Shown in pieces: positions 45,106-54,317 of a stretch of 64,000 nucleotides of DNA. The position numbers and the translations under genes were made by a program. Positions within the stretch are counted from its first letter, which is position 1. The number at the start of each line of letters is the position of its first letter. Below the pieces are notes generated by a model that was not told the DNA's origin, searched no databases, and was given only the letters and a program-made list of their open reading frames with translations. The DNA comes from Streptomyces sp. NBRC 110035. Lineage in GTDB: Bacteria; Actinomycetota; Actinomycetes; Streptomycetales; Streptomycetaceae. The stretch is taken from NCBI RefSeq assembly GCF_000829695.1, contig NZ_BBNN01000020.1, positions 62,001-126,000 of the forward strand. The letters are read 5' to 3'.

Positions 45106-46092
45106 ATGGGCGACAACAGGATCGTGAACACCCACCAGGCCGAGGCGTGGAACGGATACGAGGGCCGGCACTGGGCCGACCACCAGGCGCGCTACGACGC
45201 CCTCAACGACCCCGCCAACACCCCGCTCCTGGACGCCGTGCGCCTCCGGGCCACGGACCGCGTGCTCGACGTCGGCTGCGGCAACGGACGTCTCACCAGG
45301 CTGGCCGCCCGCACCGCGGCGCACGTCCTCGGCGTCGACCTGTCGGCGCCCATGCTGGACCGGGCCCGCGCGAGCGCCGCCGAGGAACACCTCGAGAACG
45401 TCACCTTCCTCCGGGCCGACGCCCAGGTGCACGCCTTCGGGGACGCCGTCTTCGACGCGGCCCTCAGCCGCTTCGGGGTCATGTTCTTCGCCGATCCGGT
45501 CGCCGCCTTCGCGAACATCGGACGCTCCCTGCGGCCGGGCGGACGGCTCGCCTTCGTCTGTCCGCAGTCCTTCGGCCGGATGGACCAGTCGGTGGTCTTC
45601 GCGGCCGTCGCCGGGCAGGTGCCCCTGCCCGACCTGTCCCAGGAGACGGAGACCGGCCCCGCCTCCTTCGCGGACTCCGCGCGCACCACACGCGTGCTGC
45701 GCGACGCCGGCTTCGACGCCGTCACCGCCGAGCCGGTCGAACTGCCGCAGAGGTGGGGCGAGGACGCCCAGGACGCCGCCGACTTCCTCTTCGGGTGGGG
45801 GCCGATGCGCCACTGGCTGCGCGACGCGGCACCCGAGGCCGTCGACCGGGCCCGGCGGGCCGCCGCGGACGCCTTTCGCGCGTACGAGGTGAAGGACGCG
45901 GACGAGACGGGCGGCACGGCCGGGGGCGTACGGCTCATGGCGCGGCACTGGCTGATGACCGCCACCTGGCCCGGCACGCCGGGGGACACGACGGCGCCGG
46001 GGGCCGCGGGGCGAATTCCAGGGCCCCCGGGTCCGCCGCCCGCCGGCCGGGCTGACCAGGGCAGGAACAAGGCAAGGGGGTGGCAGAGATGA
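45106..46092 (+). CDS. Class I SAM-dependent methyltransferase
   Basis: 328 residues. Motif I VLDVGCGNGRLTRLAA lies around residue 55, with HVLGVDLSAPMLDRA as motif post-I and AFGDAVFDAALSRFGVMFFADP, then LRPGGRLAFVCPQS. The family resembles UbiE/COQ5 or phosphoethanolamine-type methyltransferases; the substrate is unknown. The C-terminal ~50 residues (from TWPGTPGDTT) are Pro/Gly-rich and likely disordered; the stop falls in the purine-rich region. It is preceded by a ~150-bp gap after the sigma/membrane pair. Confidence 0.83.
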   Translation: MGDNRIVNTHQAEAWNGYEGRHWADHQARYDALNDPANTPLLDAVRLRATDRVLDVGCGNGRLTRLAARTAAHVLGVDLSAPMLDRARASAAEEHLENVTFLRADAQVHAFGDAVFDAALSRFGVMFFADPVAAFANIGRSLRPGGRLAFVCPQSFGRMDQSVVFAAVAGQVPLPDLSQETETGPASFADSARTTRVLRDAGFDAVTAEPVELPQRWGEDAQDAADFLFGWGPMRHWLRDAAPEAVDRARRAAADAFRAYEVKDADETGGTAGGVRLMARHWLMTATWPGTPGDTTAPGAAGRIPGPPGPPPAGRADQGRNKARGWQR

Positions 46093-46240
46093 GGGCAGGG
46101 GCAGAGGTGGAGGTGAAGACGGAGGCAGGGGCAGAGATGGAGGCCGATGCGGGGCAGGGGTGGAGGCGGGAGTGGAGGTGGAGGCGAAGACGGGGGCAGG
46201 GACAGGGGCGGAGGCGAAGACGGGGGCAGGGGCGGGACCG
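46081..46240 (+). repeat. Purine-rich (G/A) tract with irregular GGAGGCG/GGCAGGG repeats
   Basis: About 160 bp are mostly G and A on the plus strand, built of units such as GGAGGTGAAGACGG, GGCAGGGGCAG and GGAGGCGAAGACGG. It lies between the methyltransferase and allophanate hydrolase genes (convergent). The tract might form G-quadruplex or triplex structures or RNA-DNA hybrids. Open frames through it are low-complexity. Confidence 0.7.
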
Positions 46241-46242
46241 GG

Positions 46243-47967
46243 TCAGGGTGCTCCGGTCGCCAGGTGGGCCCGCCAGCCGCCGAGCCGGGTGATGTCGGTG
46301 CCGGCCGCGGCCGACTCCGGGTCGCACTGGAAGCCGAGGACCCACGTCCCGTCGCCGAGTTCGACGCGCCCGAGGGACATGGGCGCGGGCAGCGCGGCGA
46401 GGAAACGCCCGAGGGCGGCGGGGGAGAGGGTCCAGAGCTCCCCGGTGATCCCGGCCCCGGACCCCGGAGCGGCCCGGACCAGGCCCGGCTTGGCGGGGAC
46501 GGTGTCCAGCGCGGCGAGCCGGTAGTGCGGCGCGGTGACGACCTCGCCCCCGAACCGCGCGCCCACGCCCGTGAGCTGGTGGTTGAGGGGCTGGCCGCGC
46601 AGGTGGGCGCCGAACACGGCGAGCCCGACTCCCGTACCCGGCAGCGGAGCCGCTTCCTGCTCCCCGGTCAGCAGGGCCGCGATGTCGAGCGCAGGCTGGT
46701 CCTCGAAGGCACGCGTGATGACACTGACGCCGAACGGACTGCCGTCCGCCTCCCCGGCCGGAACGGCCACGGCGGCCATGTCCAGCAGGTTGACGAAGTT
46801 GGTGTAGGTCCCCAGCCGCTTGTTCACGCCGACCGGGTCGGCGAGGACCTCGGCGATGTCGGGGTGTTCGGTCGTGGTCGGCAGGAGCAGTGCGTCGAAA
46901 CCGGCCAGCAGCCGTGAGGCCTCCGCCTTGTGCCGGTCCAGCCGTTCCTGGTCAGCCGCCAGCGCGTGGGCGGGGACCTCGGCGGCGGCCAGGATGATCG
47001 CGGCCACCGTCGGGTCCGCCCCCGAGGGGTTCTGCGCGATGAACTCGCCGACGGCCGCGTACCGTTCGGCGACCAGGGCACCGTCGTACAACAGCCGCGC
47101 GGCCCGCAGCAGCGGGGAGACGTCGAGGACGGCGGTCTCGGCCCCGGCCGCCTCCAGCCGTTCGACGGCGCCGCGGAACGCGGCCCGGGCCGCCGGTGAG
47201 AGCGGGGCCAGGTCCTCGTCCCGGGGCACCGCGACGCGCGGGTGTTCGGGCGCGGCCAGGCGCACGTCGTCCGGCCAGTCGCGGCCGCGCGGGTCGCCGG
47301 CGTCGGGGCCGGCCATGCGGGCCACGGCCCGCTGCGCCTGGGTGAGCGTGCGGGCGAACACCGTGACCGCGTCGTAGGGCCGCGCGGCCGGGACCACCCC
47401 CGCGGCGGGGACCAGGCCCAGGGTGGGCTTGATGCCCACGATGCCGTTGAAGGCGGCGGGCACCCGGCCGGACCCCGCGGTGTCGGTGCCGAGCGCGATG
47501 TCGGCGATGCCCAGCGCGACCGCGACCGCCGAGCCGGAACTGGAACCGCCGGAGACCTTCCCGGGGCGCAGCGCCCCGCGGACCGCGCCGTACGGGCTGC
47601 GGGTGCCGACGAGGCCGGTGGCGAACTGGTCCAGGTTCGTCTTGCCCAGCACGATCGCCCCCGCCTCCACCAGCCGCCGCACGGCGGGCGCGGAGACGTC
47701 CGGCGTGTACGCGTACGCGGGACAGCCGGCCGTGGTGGGCAGTCCGGCGACGTCGATGTTGTCCTTGACCGCCACCAGAACGCCCGCCAGCGGCAGCGGT
47801 GTGCCCGGGGAACCCGCCGCCACGCGCGTGTCGAGGGCCCGCGCCTCGGCCACGACGTCCTGTTCGTCCCGCAGGGTGATCCAGATCTCCGGGCGGTCGG
47901 TCTCGGTGATGAGCCGGTACGCGGCGGCGACGCGTTCCACGCAGCTCGGGGCCGGGGCGAGGGTCAT
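46243..47967 (-). CDS. Allophanate hydrolase
   Basis: 574 residues from ATG 47967, overlapping the urea carboxylase stop (ATGA). The amidase-signature domain (residues ~1-440) has the catalytic Lys in VAVKDNIDVAG, the cis-Ser region GKVSGGSSSGSAVAVALG and the nucleophile Ser in GTDTAGSGRVPAAFNG. A C-terminal ~120-residue domain (from VGLAVFGAHLRGQPLN) is typical of AtzF/urea amidolyase-type hydrolases. It hydrolyses allophanate to ammonia and CO2, completing ATP-dependent urea breakdown with the carboxylase. Single protein here, not fused to the carboxylase as in fungi. Confidence 0.93.
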   Translation of the reverse strand: MTLAPAPSCVERVAAAYRLITETDRPEIWITLRDEQDVVAEARALDTRVAAGSPGTPLPLAGVLVAVKDNIDVAGLPTTAGCPAYAYTPDVSAPAVRRLVEAGAIVLGKTNLDQFATGLVGTRSPYGAVRGALRPGKVSGGSSSGSAVAVALGIADIALGTDTAGSGRVPAAFNGIVGIKPTLGLVPAAGVVPAARPYDAVTVFARTLTQAQRAVARMAGPDAGDPRGRDWPDDVRLAAPEHPRVAVPRDEDLAPLSPAARAAFRGAVERLEAAGAETAVLDVSPLLRAARLLYDGALVAERYAAVGEFIAQNPSGADPTVAAIILAAAEVPAHALAADQERLDRHKAEASRLLAGFDALLLPTTTEHPDIAEVLADPVGVNKRLGTYTNFVNLLDMAAVAVPAGEADGSPFGVSVITRAFEDQPALDIAALLTGEQEAAPLPGTGVGLAVFGAHLRGQPLNHQLTGVGARFGGEVVTAPHYRLAALDTVPAKPGLVRAAPGSGAGITGELWTLSPAALGRFLAALPAPMSLGRVELGDGTWVLGFQCDPESAAAGTDITRLGGWRAHLATGAP

Positions 47968-50900
47968 GCTGCTTCCTCTCGTACGACGACGGCCAGCGGG
48001 GTGCCGGCGTCGATGTGCTGTCCGGTGGAGACGAGTACGTCGGTCACGATGCCGTGTCCGGGCGCCCGGATCACCACCTCCATCTTCATGGCCTCCAGGA
48101 CGAGCAGGGGCTGGCCGGGCTCGACGGTGGTGCCGGGCCCCGCCTCGACCTTCCACACGGTGGAGCTGAGCGGCGCCTCCACCAGGCTCCCGCCCGGCGG
48201 AAGGGCCACCGGGGCCGTGTCGGCGCCCGGCTCGGGCAGGGGGCGGTCGGCGAACTCGCCCGCCGCCTCCCACGCCCGCCGCTCCGCCTCGAAGGCGGCG
48301 GCCTGGCGGCTGCGGAACGCGGTGATGCCGGCGGCGTTGTCGCGCAGGAACGCCTCGTGCTCGGCGAGCGAGAAGGTGCCGGGCCGGATGTCGAGGCCGC
48401 TGCGGCCGGCGGCCAGGTCGGCCCGGATGCCGAGGAGTTCGCCGGCCTCGACGGGATGCCAGACGATGCGGTCGAAGAACCGCAGCAGCCACGGCGTGCC
48501 GTCGGCGAAGGAGCGCGGTGGCCGCAGCCCGCCCCAGATGGGCACGGTCCGGCCGATCAGCTGGTAGCCGCCGGGGCTCTCCATCCCGTAGATGCACAGA
48601 TAGGCGCCGCCGATCCCGACACCGGCCTCGGCGGTCCAGGTGCGGGCCGGGTTGTACTTGGTGGTGACCAGCCGGTGCCGCGGGTCGAGCGGGGTCGCGG
48701 CAGGGGCGCCCAGGTACACGTCACCGAGCCCGAGCACCAGATACTCGGCGTCGAAGACCGTCCGGCGCACGTCCTCCACGCTGTCCAGGCCGTTGATGCG
48801 GCGGATGAAGTCGATGTTGGACGGGTTCCACGGCGCGTCGTCCCGGATGGACGCCCCGTAGCGGGAGACGGCCTCGTCGACCGTGGGGTCGTCCCAGGAC
48901 ATCGGGAGGTGCACCTCCCTGCTGGGCACGGTCAGTCCGGCGGTCGCGGGCAGCTCGTCCTCCGCCTCCCGGAGGATCGCGAGCAGCGTGCGCAGCGGCA
49001 GCACGTCGGGGTCGGTGTGCAGGTGCAGGGAACGGACCCCGGGCGTGGAGTCCACCAGGCCGCGCGGAGCGAGGGCGGCCAGGTGCCGGGCGAGGGCGTG
49101 GACCCGCATGCGCAGGGCCAGGTCGAGGGTCATCGGGCCGTACTCGACGAGGATGTTGTCGTCCGCGCCGCGCCGGTAGGTGACCTCGGGGGCGTTGTCG
49201 GTGGCCGGGCGGCGGGCGAGGACGCCGTCGTCGCCGTCCGGGCCGCCCGCCGCCGTGAGCAGGGCGGGCGTACGGCGCAGACCGTCGGCGACGGCCTCGG
49301 TGACCGGCACGAACCGTACGGTGTCGCCGGGGCGCAGCTGCCCGGTTTTCCATCGTTCGCCGCGCACGACGGTGACCGGGCAGGCGAAGCCGCCGAGGCT
49401 GGGCCCGTCCGGGCCGAGGATCGCCGGGATGTCGCCGGTGAGGTTGACCGCGCCGACCGAGTACGCGGTGTCGTGGACGTTGGAGGGGTGCAGCCCCGCC
49501 TCGCCGCCGTCCGGGCGGGCCCACTCGGGGCGCGGGCCGATGAGCCGGACGCCGGTACGGGCGGACTGGGCGGACACCTTCCAGTCGGCTGCGTACACCG
49601 TCCTCAGGCCGTCGCGGGTGAGGAAGTCCGGTGCGGGGTGGGGGCCTTCGCTCACCGCGACCCGCCAGTGGGCGGTGAAGTGCGGGCGGTCGGGCACGGG
49701 GACGGGCGCGGGCGCCGGAGCGTCGGCGGCGGGGCCGGCCGGGTGCAGGACGTCCCCGGTACGCAGGGCGCGGCCGGCGTGCCCGCCGAACCCGCCCAGG
49801 GTGAAGGTGGCCGCGCTGCCGAGGTGACCGGGCACGTCGAGGCCCCCACGGACCAGCACGTACGTCCGCATGCCGGGGCCCTTCGGCGTGCCGACGTCCA
49901 GCAGCTGCCCGGCGGCCAGCTCGACGGGCTGCCACTGGGCGGCGGGCCGCCCGTCCACGGTGACCTCGGCCGGGGCGCCCGTGACACAGACGACCACCGG
50001 GTGCGAGAACCGCAGCGCCGGGCCCTCGAGCGTGCACTCCAGGCCCGGTGCTCCCACGGGGTTGCCGACGGCGGTGTTGCCGAGCCGGAAGGAGAGGTCG
50101 TCCATCGGGCCGCCGGGCGGGACGCCCACCTCCCAGTAGCCGGTGCGGCCGGGCCAGTCCTGCACGGTGGTCTGCGTGCCGCCGCGTACGACGTCGACGC
50201 GCGGACGCGGGTCGACGATCCCGGCGAGTGTGGCCGTGGTGTGCCGCACCTCCAGTACGTCCTCCGTCCGGCACGCGGCGCGCAGCAGGCCGAGGTTGGT
50301 CTCCACGCCGTCGACGCGGGTCTCGTCCAGGGCCGCCGCGAGCCGGGCGAACGCCTCCGCGCGGTCGCGGCCGGTCGCGACGACCTTGGCGAGCATCGGG
50401 TCGTACGCGGTGGACACCTGCTGCCCGGTCTCCGCCCAGCCGTCCACGCGCACGCCGTCGGGGAAGCGGACGCGGGTCAGCAGCCCGGAGCTGGGGCGGT
50501 GGTCGCGGGACGGGTCCTCGGCGTAGATGCGCGCCTCCACCGCGTGGGCGTGGCGAGTGCCCGAGCCCTCGGAACCCTTGGAGCCTTTGGAGTTCTCGGC
50601 TGCGCCGAGGGGAGCGGAGGCCGGGAAGCCGGACTCGCCGCGGGCCAGGCGCAGCATCCAGGCGACGAGGTCGACGCCGGTGATCTCCTCGGTGACCGGA
50701 TGTTCCACCTGGAGCCGGGTGTTGACCTCCAGGAAGTACGCCTCCTCGCGCTCGGCGTCGTACACGAACTCGACGGTGCCGGCGGAGCGGTAGCCGACGG
50801 AGGCGCACAAGTCCCGTGCGGCGCTGTGCAGTCGGGAGCGCAGCCGCTGCGGCAGACCGGGTGCCGGGGCCTCCTCCAGCACCTTCTGGTTGCGGCGCTG

Positions 50901-51590
50901 GAGCGAGCAGTCGCGGTCACCGAGGACGACCACCCCTCCGGCCCCGTCGCCGAAGACCTGCACCTCCACATGGCGGGCGCGGTCGACGTACCGCTCCAGG
51001 TAGACCCCGCCGTCCCCGAAACTGCTCCGGGCGAGCCGCGTCACCCGGCCGAACGCCTCCCGCAGTGTCTCCGGTCCGGCGCACACCCGCATGCCGATGC
51101 CGCCCCCGCCGCCCGTCGCCTTGAGCATCACCGGGTAGCCGGTCTCCTCCGCCGCGCGCAGCGCCTCGTCCTCGTCGGCGAGCAGTCCGCTGCCGGGCAG
51201 CAGCGGCACCCCGGCCGCCCGTGCGGCGGTCCGGGCGGTGTGCTTGGCACCGAAGACCTCCAGCTGGGCCGGGGCGGGGCCGACGAAGACCAGGCCGGCC
51301 TCCTCCACGGCGGTGGCGAAGGCGGCGCTCTCCGACAGGAAGCCGTACCCGGGGTGGACCGCCCCCGCGCCGGTGGCCAGCGCCGCCTCCAGCAGCAGAT
51401 CCGCCCGCAGATAGCTCTCGGCGGCGGGCGCCGGGCCCAGCCGTACGGCCTCGTCGGCCATCCGGACGTGCGGGGCGGCGCCGTCGGCGTCCGAGTACAC
51501 CGCGACGGTGCGCAGCCCGAGCGCGTGGGCGCTGCGGATGATGCGGCAGGCGATCTCTCCGCGGTTGGCGACGAGCAGGGTGTCGAACAT
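47964..51590 (-). CDS. Biotin-dependent urea carboxylase
   Basis: 1208 residues. Domains in order: biotin carboxylase with ATP-grasp (LLVANRGEIACRIIRSAHAL, VMLKATGGGGGIGMRV, EVNTRLQVEHPVTEEITGVD), residues 1-450; KipA/AHS2-like carboxyltransferase part (GGPMDDLSFRLGNTAVGN ~residue 485; VLVRGGLDVPGHLGS); KipI/AHS1-like part (LVEYGPMTLDLALRMRVHAL, LPMSWDDP); C-terminal biotinyl domain with LEAMKMEVV (Lys1169). It carboxylates urea to allophanate with ATP and bicarbonate, which the next gene hydrolyses. No DUF1989 (guanidine-associated) genes are nearby, so urea rather than guanidine is the likelier substrate. The start at 51590 is followed upstream by a 355-bp C-rich leader. Confidence 0.93.
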   Translation of the reverse strand: MFDTLLVANRGEIACRIIRSAHALGLRTVAVYSDADGAAPHVRMADEAVRLGPAPAAESYLRADLLLEAALATGAGAVHPGYGFLSESAAFATAVEEAGLVFVGPAPAQLEVFGAKHTARTAARAAGVPLLPGSGLLADEDEALRAAEETGYPVMLKATGGGGGIGMRVCAGPETLREAFGRVTRLARSSFGDGGVYLERYVDRARHVEVQVFGDGAGGVVVLGDRDCSLQRRNQKVLEEAPAPGLPQRLRSRLHSAARDLCASVGYRSAGTVEFVYDAEREEAYFLEVNTRLQVEHPVTEEITGVDLVAWMLRLARGESGFPASAPLGAAENSKGSKGSEGSGTRHAHAVEARIYAEDPSRDHRPSSGLLTRVRFPDGVRVDGWAETGQQVSTAYDPMLAKVVATGRDRAEAFARLAAALDETRVDGVETNLGLLRAACRTEDVLEVRHTTATLAGIVDPRPRVDVVRGGTQTTVQDWPGRTGYWEVGVPPGGPMDDLSFRLGNTAVGNPVGAPGLECTLEGPALRFSHPVVVCVTGAPAEVTVDGRPAAQWQPVELAAGQLLDVGTPKGPGMRTYVLVRGGLDVPGHLGSAATFTLGGFGGHAGRALRTGDVLHPAGPAADAPAPAPVPVPDRPHFTAHWRVAVSEGPHPAPDFLTRDGLRTVYAADWKVSAQSARTGVRLIGPRPEWARPDGGEAGLHPSNVHDTAYSVGAVNLTGDIPAILGPDGPSLGGFACPVTVVRGERWKTGQLRPGDTVRFVPVTEAVADGLRRTPALLTAAGGPDGDDGVLARRPATDNAPEVTYRRGADDNILVEYGPMTLDLALRMRVHALARHLAALAPRGLVDSTPGVRSLHLHTDPDVLPLRTLLAILREAEDELPATAGLTVPSREVHLPMSWDDPTVDEAVSRYGASIRDDAPWNPSNIDFIRRINGLDSVEDVRRTVFDAEYLVLGLGDVYLGAPAATPLDPRHRLVTTKYNPARTWTAEAGVGIGGAYLCIYGMESPGGYQLIGRTVPIWGGLRPPRSFADGTPWLLRFFDRIVWHPVEAGELLGIRADLAAGRSGLDIRPGTFSLAEHEAFLRDNAAGITAFRSRQAAAFEAERRAWEAAGEFADRPLPEPGADTAPVALPPGGSLVEAPLSSTVWKVEAGPGTTVEPGQPLLVLEAMKMEVVIRAPGHGIVTDVLVSTGQHIDAGTPLAVVVREEAA

Positions 51591-51945
51591 GACGGCAGCT
51601 CCTCCGGGACGGGCGGGGCGGGACGGTTCGGGGCGGGACGGCCGCTCCCGGGGCAGGCGAGACGGCGCGGGGCGGAGACGACGGTGGCAAGTGGTGGGGT
51701 GGCGGGTCGGGTGCGGGGCCGGGTGGGGGACGGCGGTGGACGTCGGGAGGTGAGGGGCGGAGATGCTGGGGCGGGCGTCGGGGCGGCGTGCCGGGCGGAG
51801 GAGGGCGGTGGGGGGTGACGGGCGGGGAGCGCGGGGCGAGGGCTGTGGCGGTGCGTGGCGCGAGGGCCGTGGGGCCGGCCAGGCGGAGGGCGACCGGGGG
51901 CGCGACGGCGGAGAGGGAGGTCGGGGCCCCTGGCCCGACGGGGAC
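51591..51945. other. 355-bp G-rich intergenic region upstream of urea carboxylase
   Basis: The gap between the GntR gene end and urea carboxylase start is extremely G-rich on the plus strand, with clusters of GGGGCGGG-type runs (e.g. around 51620-51680 and 51730-51860). In the leader mRNA it is C-rich. I see no riboswitch that I can recognise, in particular no guanidine-I (ykkC) motif. Some open frames exist but are low-complexity. Confidence 0.5.
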
Positions 51946-52725
51946 TCAGGGGTGGTCGTCGGCGTGCAGCGCCCTCTGCGTCATGGCACGCCGGGCGCGT
52001 TCCAGCACCACGTCCATCGAGTCGCCGACGTGGGCGTGCAGGGCGCGGTAGGCCTCGTCGAGCCGTCCGTCGCGGACGAGCTCCATGATCTCGATGTGCT
52101 CGGCGACGGTCGTCCGCACCCGGTCCTCGGTCAGGAAGTCGTACCTGCGCACCCGGCGGATGCGCTCGCCGACCGCCACGAGTGCGTCCGTGAGCGCCGG
52201 ATTGCCCGAGGCGCGGGACAGCTCGGCGTGGAACCGCTCGTCCTGCACCACGAAACGCGGATCCGGCGCCGGCGACCGCTCCCGCATCGCGTACCAGCGC
52301 TCCAGCTCGGCGCCGAGGACCGCCGGATCGTGCCGCACGGAGGGGTCCTCGATCGCCCGGGCGATACCGCGCAGCTCCAGGGTGACCCGGAGTTCGTAGA
52401 GATCCTTCAGCTGGGCGAGTCCGAGGACCGTGACGTGGAAACCGCCGTCCCCCCGCTCGATCAGCCCGTCCGCCAGCAGCCGCGCCAGCGCCTCCCGCAC
52501 GGGCGTCCGCGACACCCCGAAGCGCGCGGCCAGCCGTACGTCGCTCAGCCGCTCGCGTGTGCCGAACCCGCCGTCGAGCACGGCGGCCCGCAACTCCGCG
52601 TACACCCGGTCACGCAGCGAACCCGCGGGCGGCGTCACGCCCGGGGCCACCGGGGCCACGAGGGTGAGCGGTCCGGCAGGATCGGCCGGGACCGCGTCCG
52701 GCCGCGTATACACCGTTGAATCCAT
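51946..52725 (-). CDS. GntR-family (FadR/FCD-type) transcriptional regulator
   Basis: 259 residues from ATG 52725. The winged helix is at residues ~35-105: LRDRVYAELRAAVLDGGF, then the recognition helix RLAARFGVSRTPVREALARLLADGLIE. The C-terminal all-helical FCD domain has the metal-binding pattern (DLYELRVTLELRGIARAI, DERFHAELSRASGN, HIEIMELV). FCD regulators respond to organic acids. It lies directly upstream of the urea carboxylase-allophanate hydrolase operon in the same direction, so it is probably its regulator. A GTATAC-type site occurs within its first codons. Confidence 0.9.
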   Translation of the reverse strand: MDSTVYTRPDAVPADPAGPLTLVAPVAPGVTPPAGSLRDRVYAELRAAVLDGGFGTRERLSDVRLAARFGVSRTPVREALARLLADGLIERGDGGFHVTVLGLAQLKDLYELRVTLELRGIARAIEDPSVRHDPAVLGAELERWYAMRERSPAPDPRFVVQDERFHAELSRASGNPALTDALVAVGERIRRVRRYDFLTEDRVRTTVAEHIEIMELVRDGRLDEAYRALHAHVGDSMDVVLERARRAMTQRALHADDHP

Positions 52726-52805
52726 GCCCGCAGACGCTAGAAACCCCTTGTTTCCCAGGAGCCCTCCGCGCGTGAATGCCTCGTTTCCGAGTCCTCACCC
52801 CGGAA

Positions 52806-52844
52806 TCCGGGATCCGGCGCCCGGGGTCCGGGATCCGGCGCCCG
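52806..52844 (-). repeat. Two 18-bp direct repeats after the photolyase gene
   Basis: TCCGGGATCCGGCGCCCG is present at 52806-52823 and again at 52827-52844 (21-bp period). It lies just downstream of the photolyase stop, in the gap to the GntR gene. Confidence 0.7.
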
Positions 52845-52856
52845 CTCCCCCCGGGC

Positions 52857-54236
52857 TCAGGCGCCGTCGAGGCCGCGGGCGTGGGCGAAGCGGGCCTGGC
52901 CGTCGGCGAGGGCGATCAGCGGTCCGGGATAGCCGAGGCGGGCGCGCCGGTCCTCCGGCAGCCGCCAGGGCTCGTGCACGTACCGGTCGTCCACGTCCGT
53001 CAACTCGGGCACCCAGCGCCGTACGTAGGCGCCGCTCGGGTCGTAACGCCTGCCCTGGCGCACGGGGTTGAGGACGCGGTTCGGACGGGTGTCGGTGCCG
53101 GTCCCGGCGACCCACTGCCAGTTGAGCTGGTTGTTGACGAGGTCGCCGTCCACGAGCAGGTCCAGGAAGTGCCGGGCGCCGACCCGCCAGTCCACGTACA
53201 GCGTCTTGGCCAGGAAGCTCGCCGCCAGCAGCCGTGCGCGGTTGTGCATCCAGCCCTCGTGGAGCAGCTGGCGCATCGCCGCGTCGACGACCGGATAGCC
53301 GGTACGGCCCTCCCGCCACGCGGCGATGTCCTCGGCCGCGTCCTCCTCGGTCCGCCACCGGTCGCCCCGGGGGCGGTAGTCGCGTACGGACGCCGCGGGC
53401 CGGGCCGCCAGCACCTGGTGGTGGAAGTCGCGCCAGCACAACTGGCGCACGAACGCCTCCGCCCCGGCCCCGCCCCGTGCCCGGGCCCGGTGGACGAGCT
53501 CCACCGGGGAGAGGGCCCCGAAATGGAGGTAGGGGGAGAGGCGGGAGGTCGCGTCGCCCGCCAGGTCGTCGTGCCGTTCCTGGTACCCGGACATCCGGGA
53601 CCGGGCCCACCGGGCGAACCGTTCGCGCCCCGCGGACTCGCCTCCGTCCGGGAGACCGGGCGAGAGGCCGGACAGGCCGTCCCGGGAGGGCAGCGGCTCG
53701 CCGCGCACCGCGTCGGGGACCCGCACGGTGCGCGGCGCCGGGCAGGTCTCCCGCAGCTGCTCCTGCGACCAGCGGCGGAAATAGGGGGTGAACACGGCGT
53801 AGTGGTCGGACCCGGCGGGCGTCACCGCCCCGGCGGCGACAGCGGTGATCACGGCGTCGTGCACCCGCAGCGCCACCCCGCGCCGCTCGAGGTCCTCCCG
53901 CAGCCGCTCCTCGCGCCGCTGGGCGTAGCCGCTGACACCCGCCGCCATGTGGACCTCCGTGGCCCCGCACTCCGCGGTGACCGCGCCCACCTCCCGGACA
54001 CCCGGCCCCGTACGCACGACGAGCCGGCCGCCGCGCCGGCGCAGCGAGGCGTCGAGATCCCGCAGACAGTCGGTGAGGAAGGCGTCGCGGTTGGGTGCGT
54101 CGAAGCCGGCCGCGCGGATGCCGGGATCGCGTACGAAGAGCGGCACCACCTCGTCGGCCGCGGCGAGCGCGGCACGCAGTGGCGGATGGTCGTGCAGACG
54201 CAGATCCGAGGTGAACAGGACGACCGCGACGGTCAT
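52857..54236 (-). CDS. phr: Deoxyribodipyrimidine photolyase
   Basis: 459 residues from ATG 54236 (GAGGAGTGG upstream). The N-terminal MTHF/antenna domain (VAVVLFTSDLRLHDHPPLRA, VVPLFVRDPGIRA) is followed by the FAD-binding domain with LSPYLHFGALSPVELV, FVRQLCWRDFHHQVL and the Trp-rich tail: GYPVVDAAMRQLLHEGWMHN, RLLAASFLAKTLYVDWR and GGLVNNQLNWQWVAG-type. It repairs cyclobutane pyrimidine dimers in light. The Trp triad positions (W in HEGWMH and DWR segments) look conserved. It follows the SDR/DUF2867 gene; a 15-bp repeat array lies upstream. Confidence 0.94.
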   Translation of the reverse strand: MTVAVVLFTSDLRLHDHPPLRAALAAADEVVPLFVRDPGIRAAGFDAPNRDAFLTDCLRDLDASLRRRGGRLVVRTGPGVREVGAVTAECGATEVHMAAGVSGYAQRREERLREDLERRGVALRVHDAVITAVAAGAVTPAGSDHYAVFTPYFRRWSQEQLRETCPAPRTVRVPDAVRGEPLPSRDGLSGLSPGLPDGGESAGRERFARWARSRMSGYQERHDDLAGDATSRLSPYLHFGALSPVELVHRARARGGAGAEAFVRQLCWRDFHHQVLAARPAASVRDYRPRGDRWRTEEDAAEDIAAWREGRTGYPVVDAAMRQLLHEGWMHNRARLLAASFLAKTLYVDWRVGARHFLDLLVDGDLVNNQLNWQWVAGTGTDTRPNRVLNPVRQGRRYDPSGAYVRRWVPELTDVDDRYVHEPWRLPEDRRARLGYPGPLIALADGQARFAHARGLDGA

Positions 54237-54317
54237 GGGGCCACTCCTCGCCGTGCATGAGGCCTTGCTTGCTTTCCCGCCGTCTCTTCGGGCTGTTCCC
54301 GGCCCGCGGATGCGGAG

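Noticed and set aside
48015..51818. 1267-codon rightward frame opposite urea carboxylase
   Set aside because: It is Gly/Val/Arg/His-rich without motifs, and the urea carboxylase is certain on the other strand.
51591..51945. Guanidine-I or other riboswitch upstream of urea carboxylase
   Set aside because: I looked for the conserved ykkC elements by eye and found none. The leader is simply C-rich.
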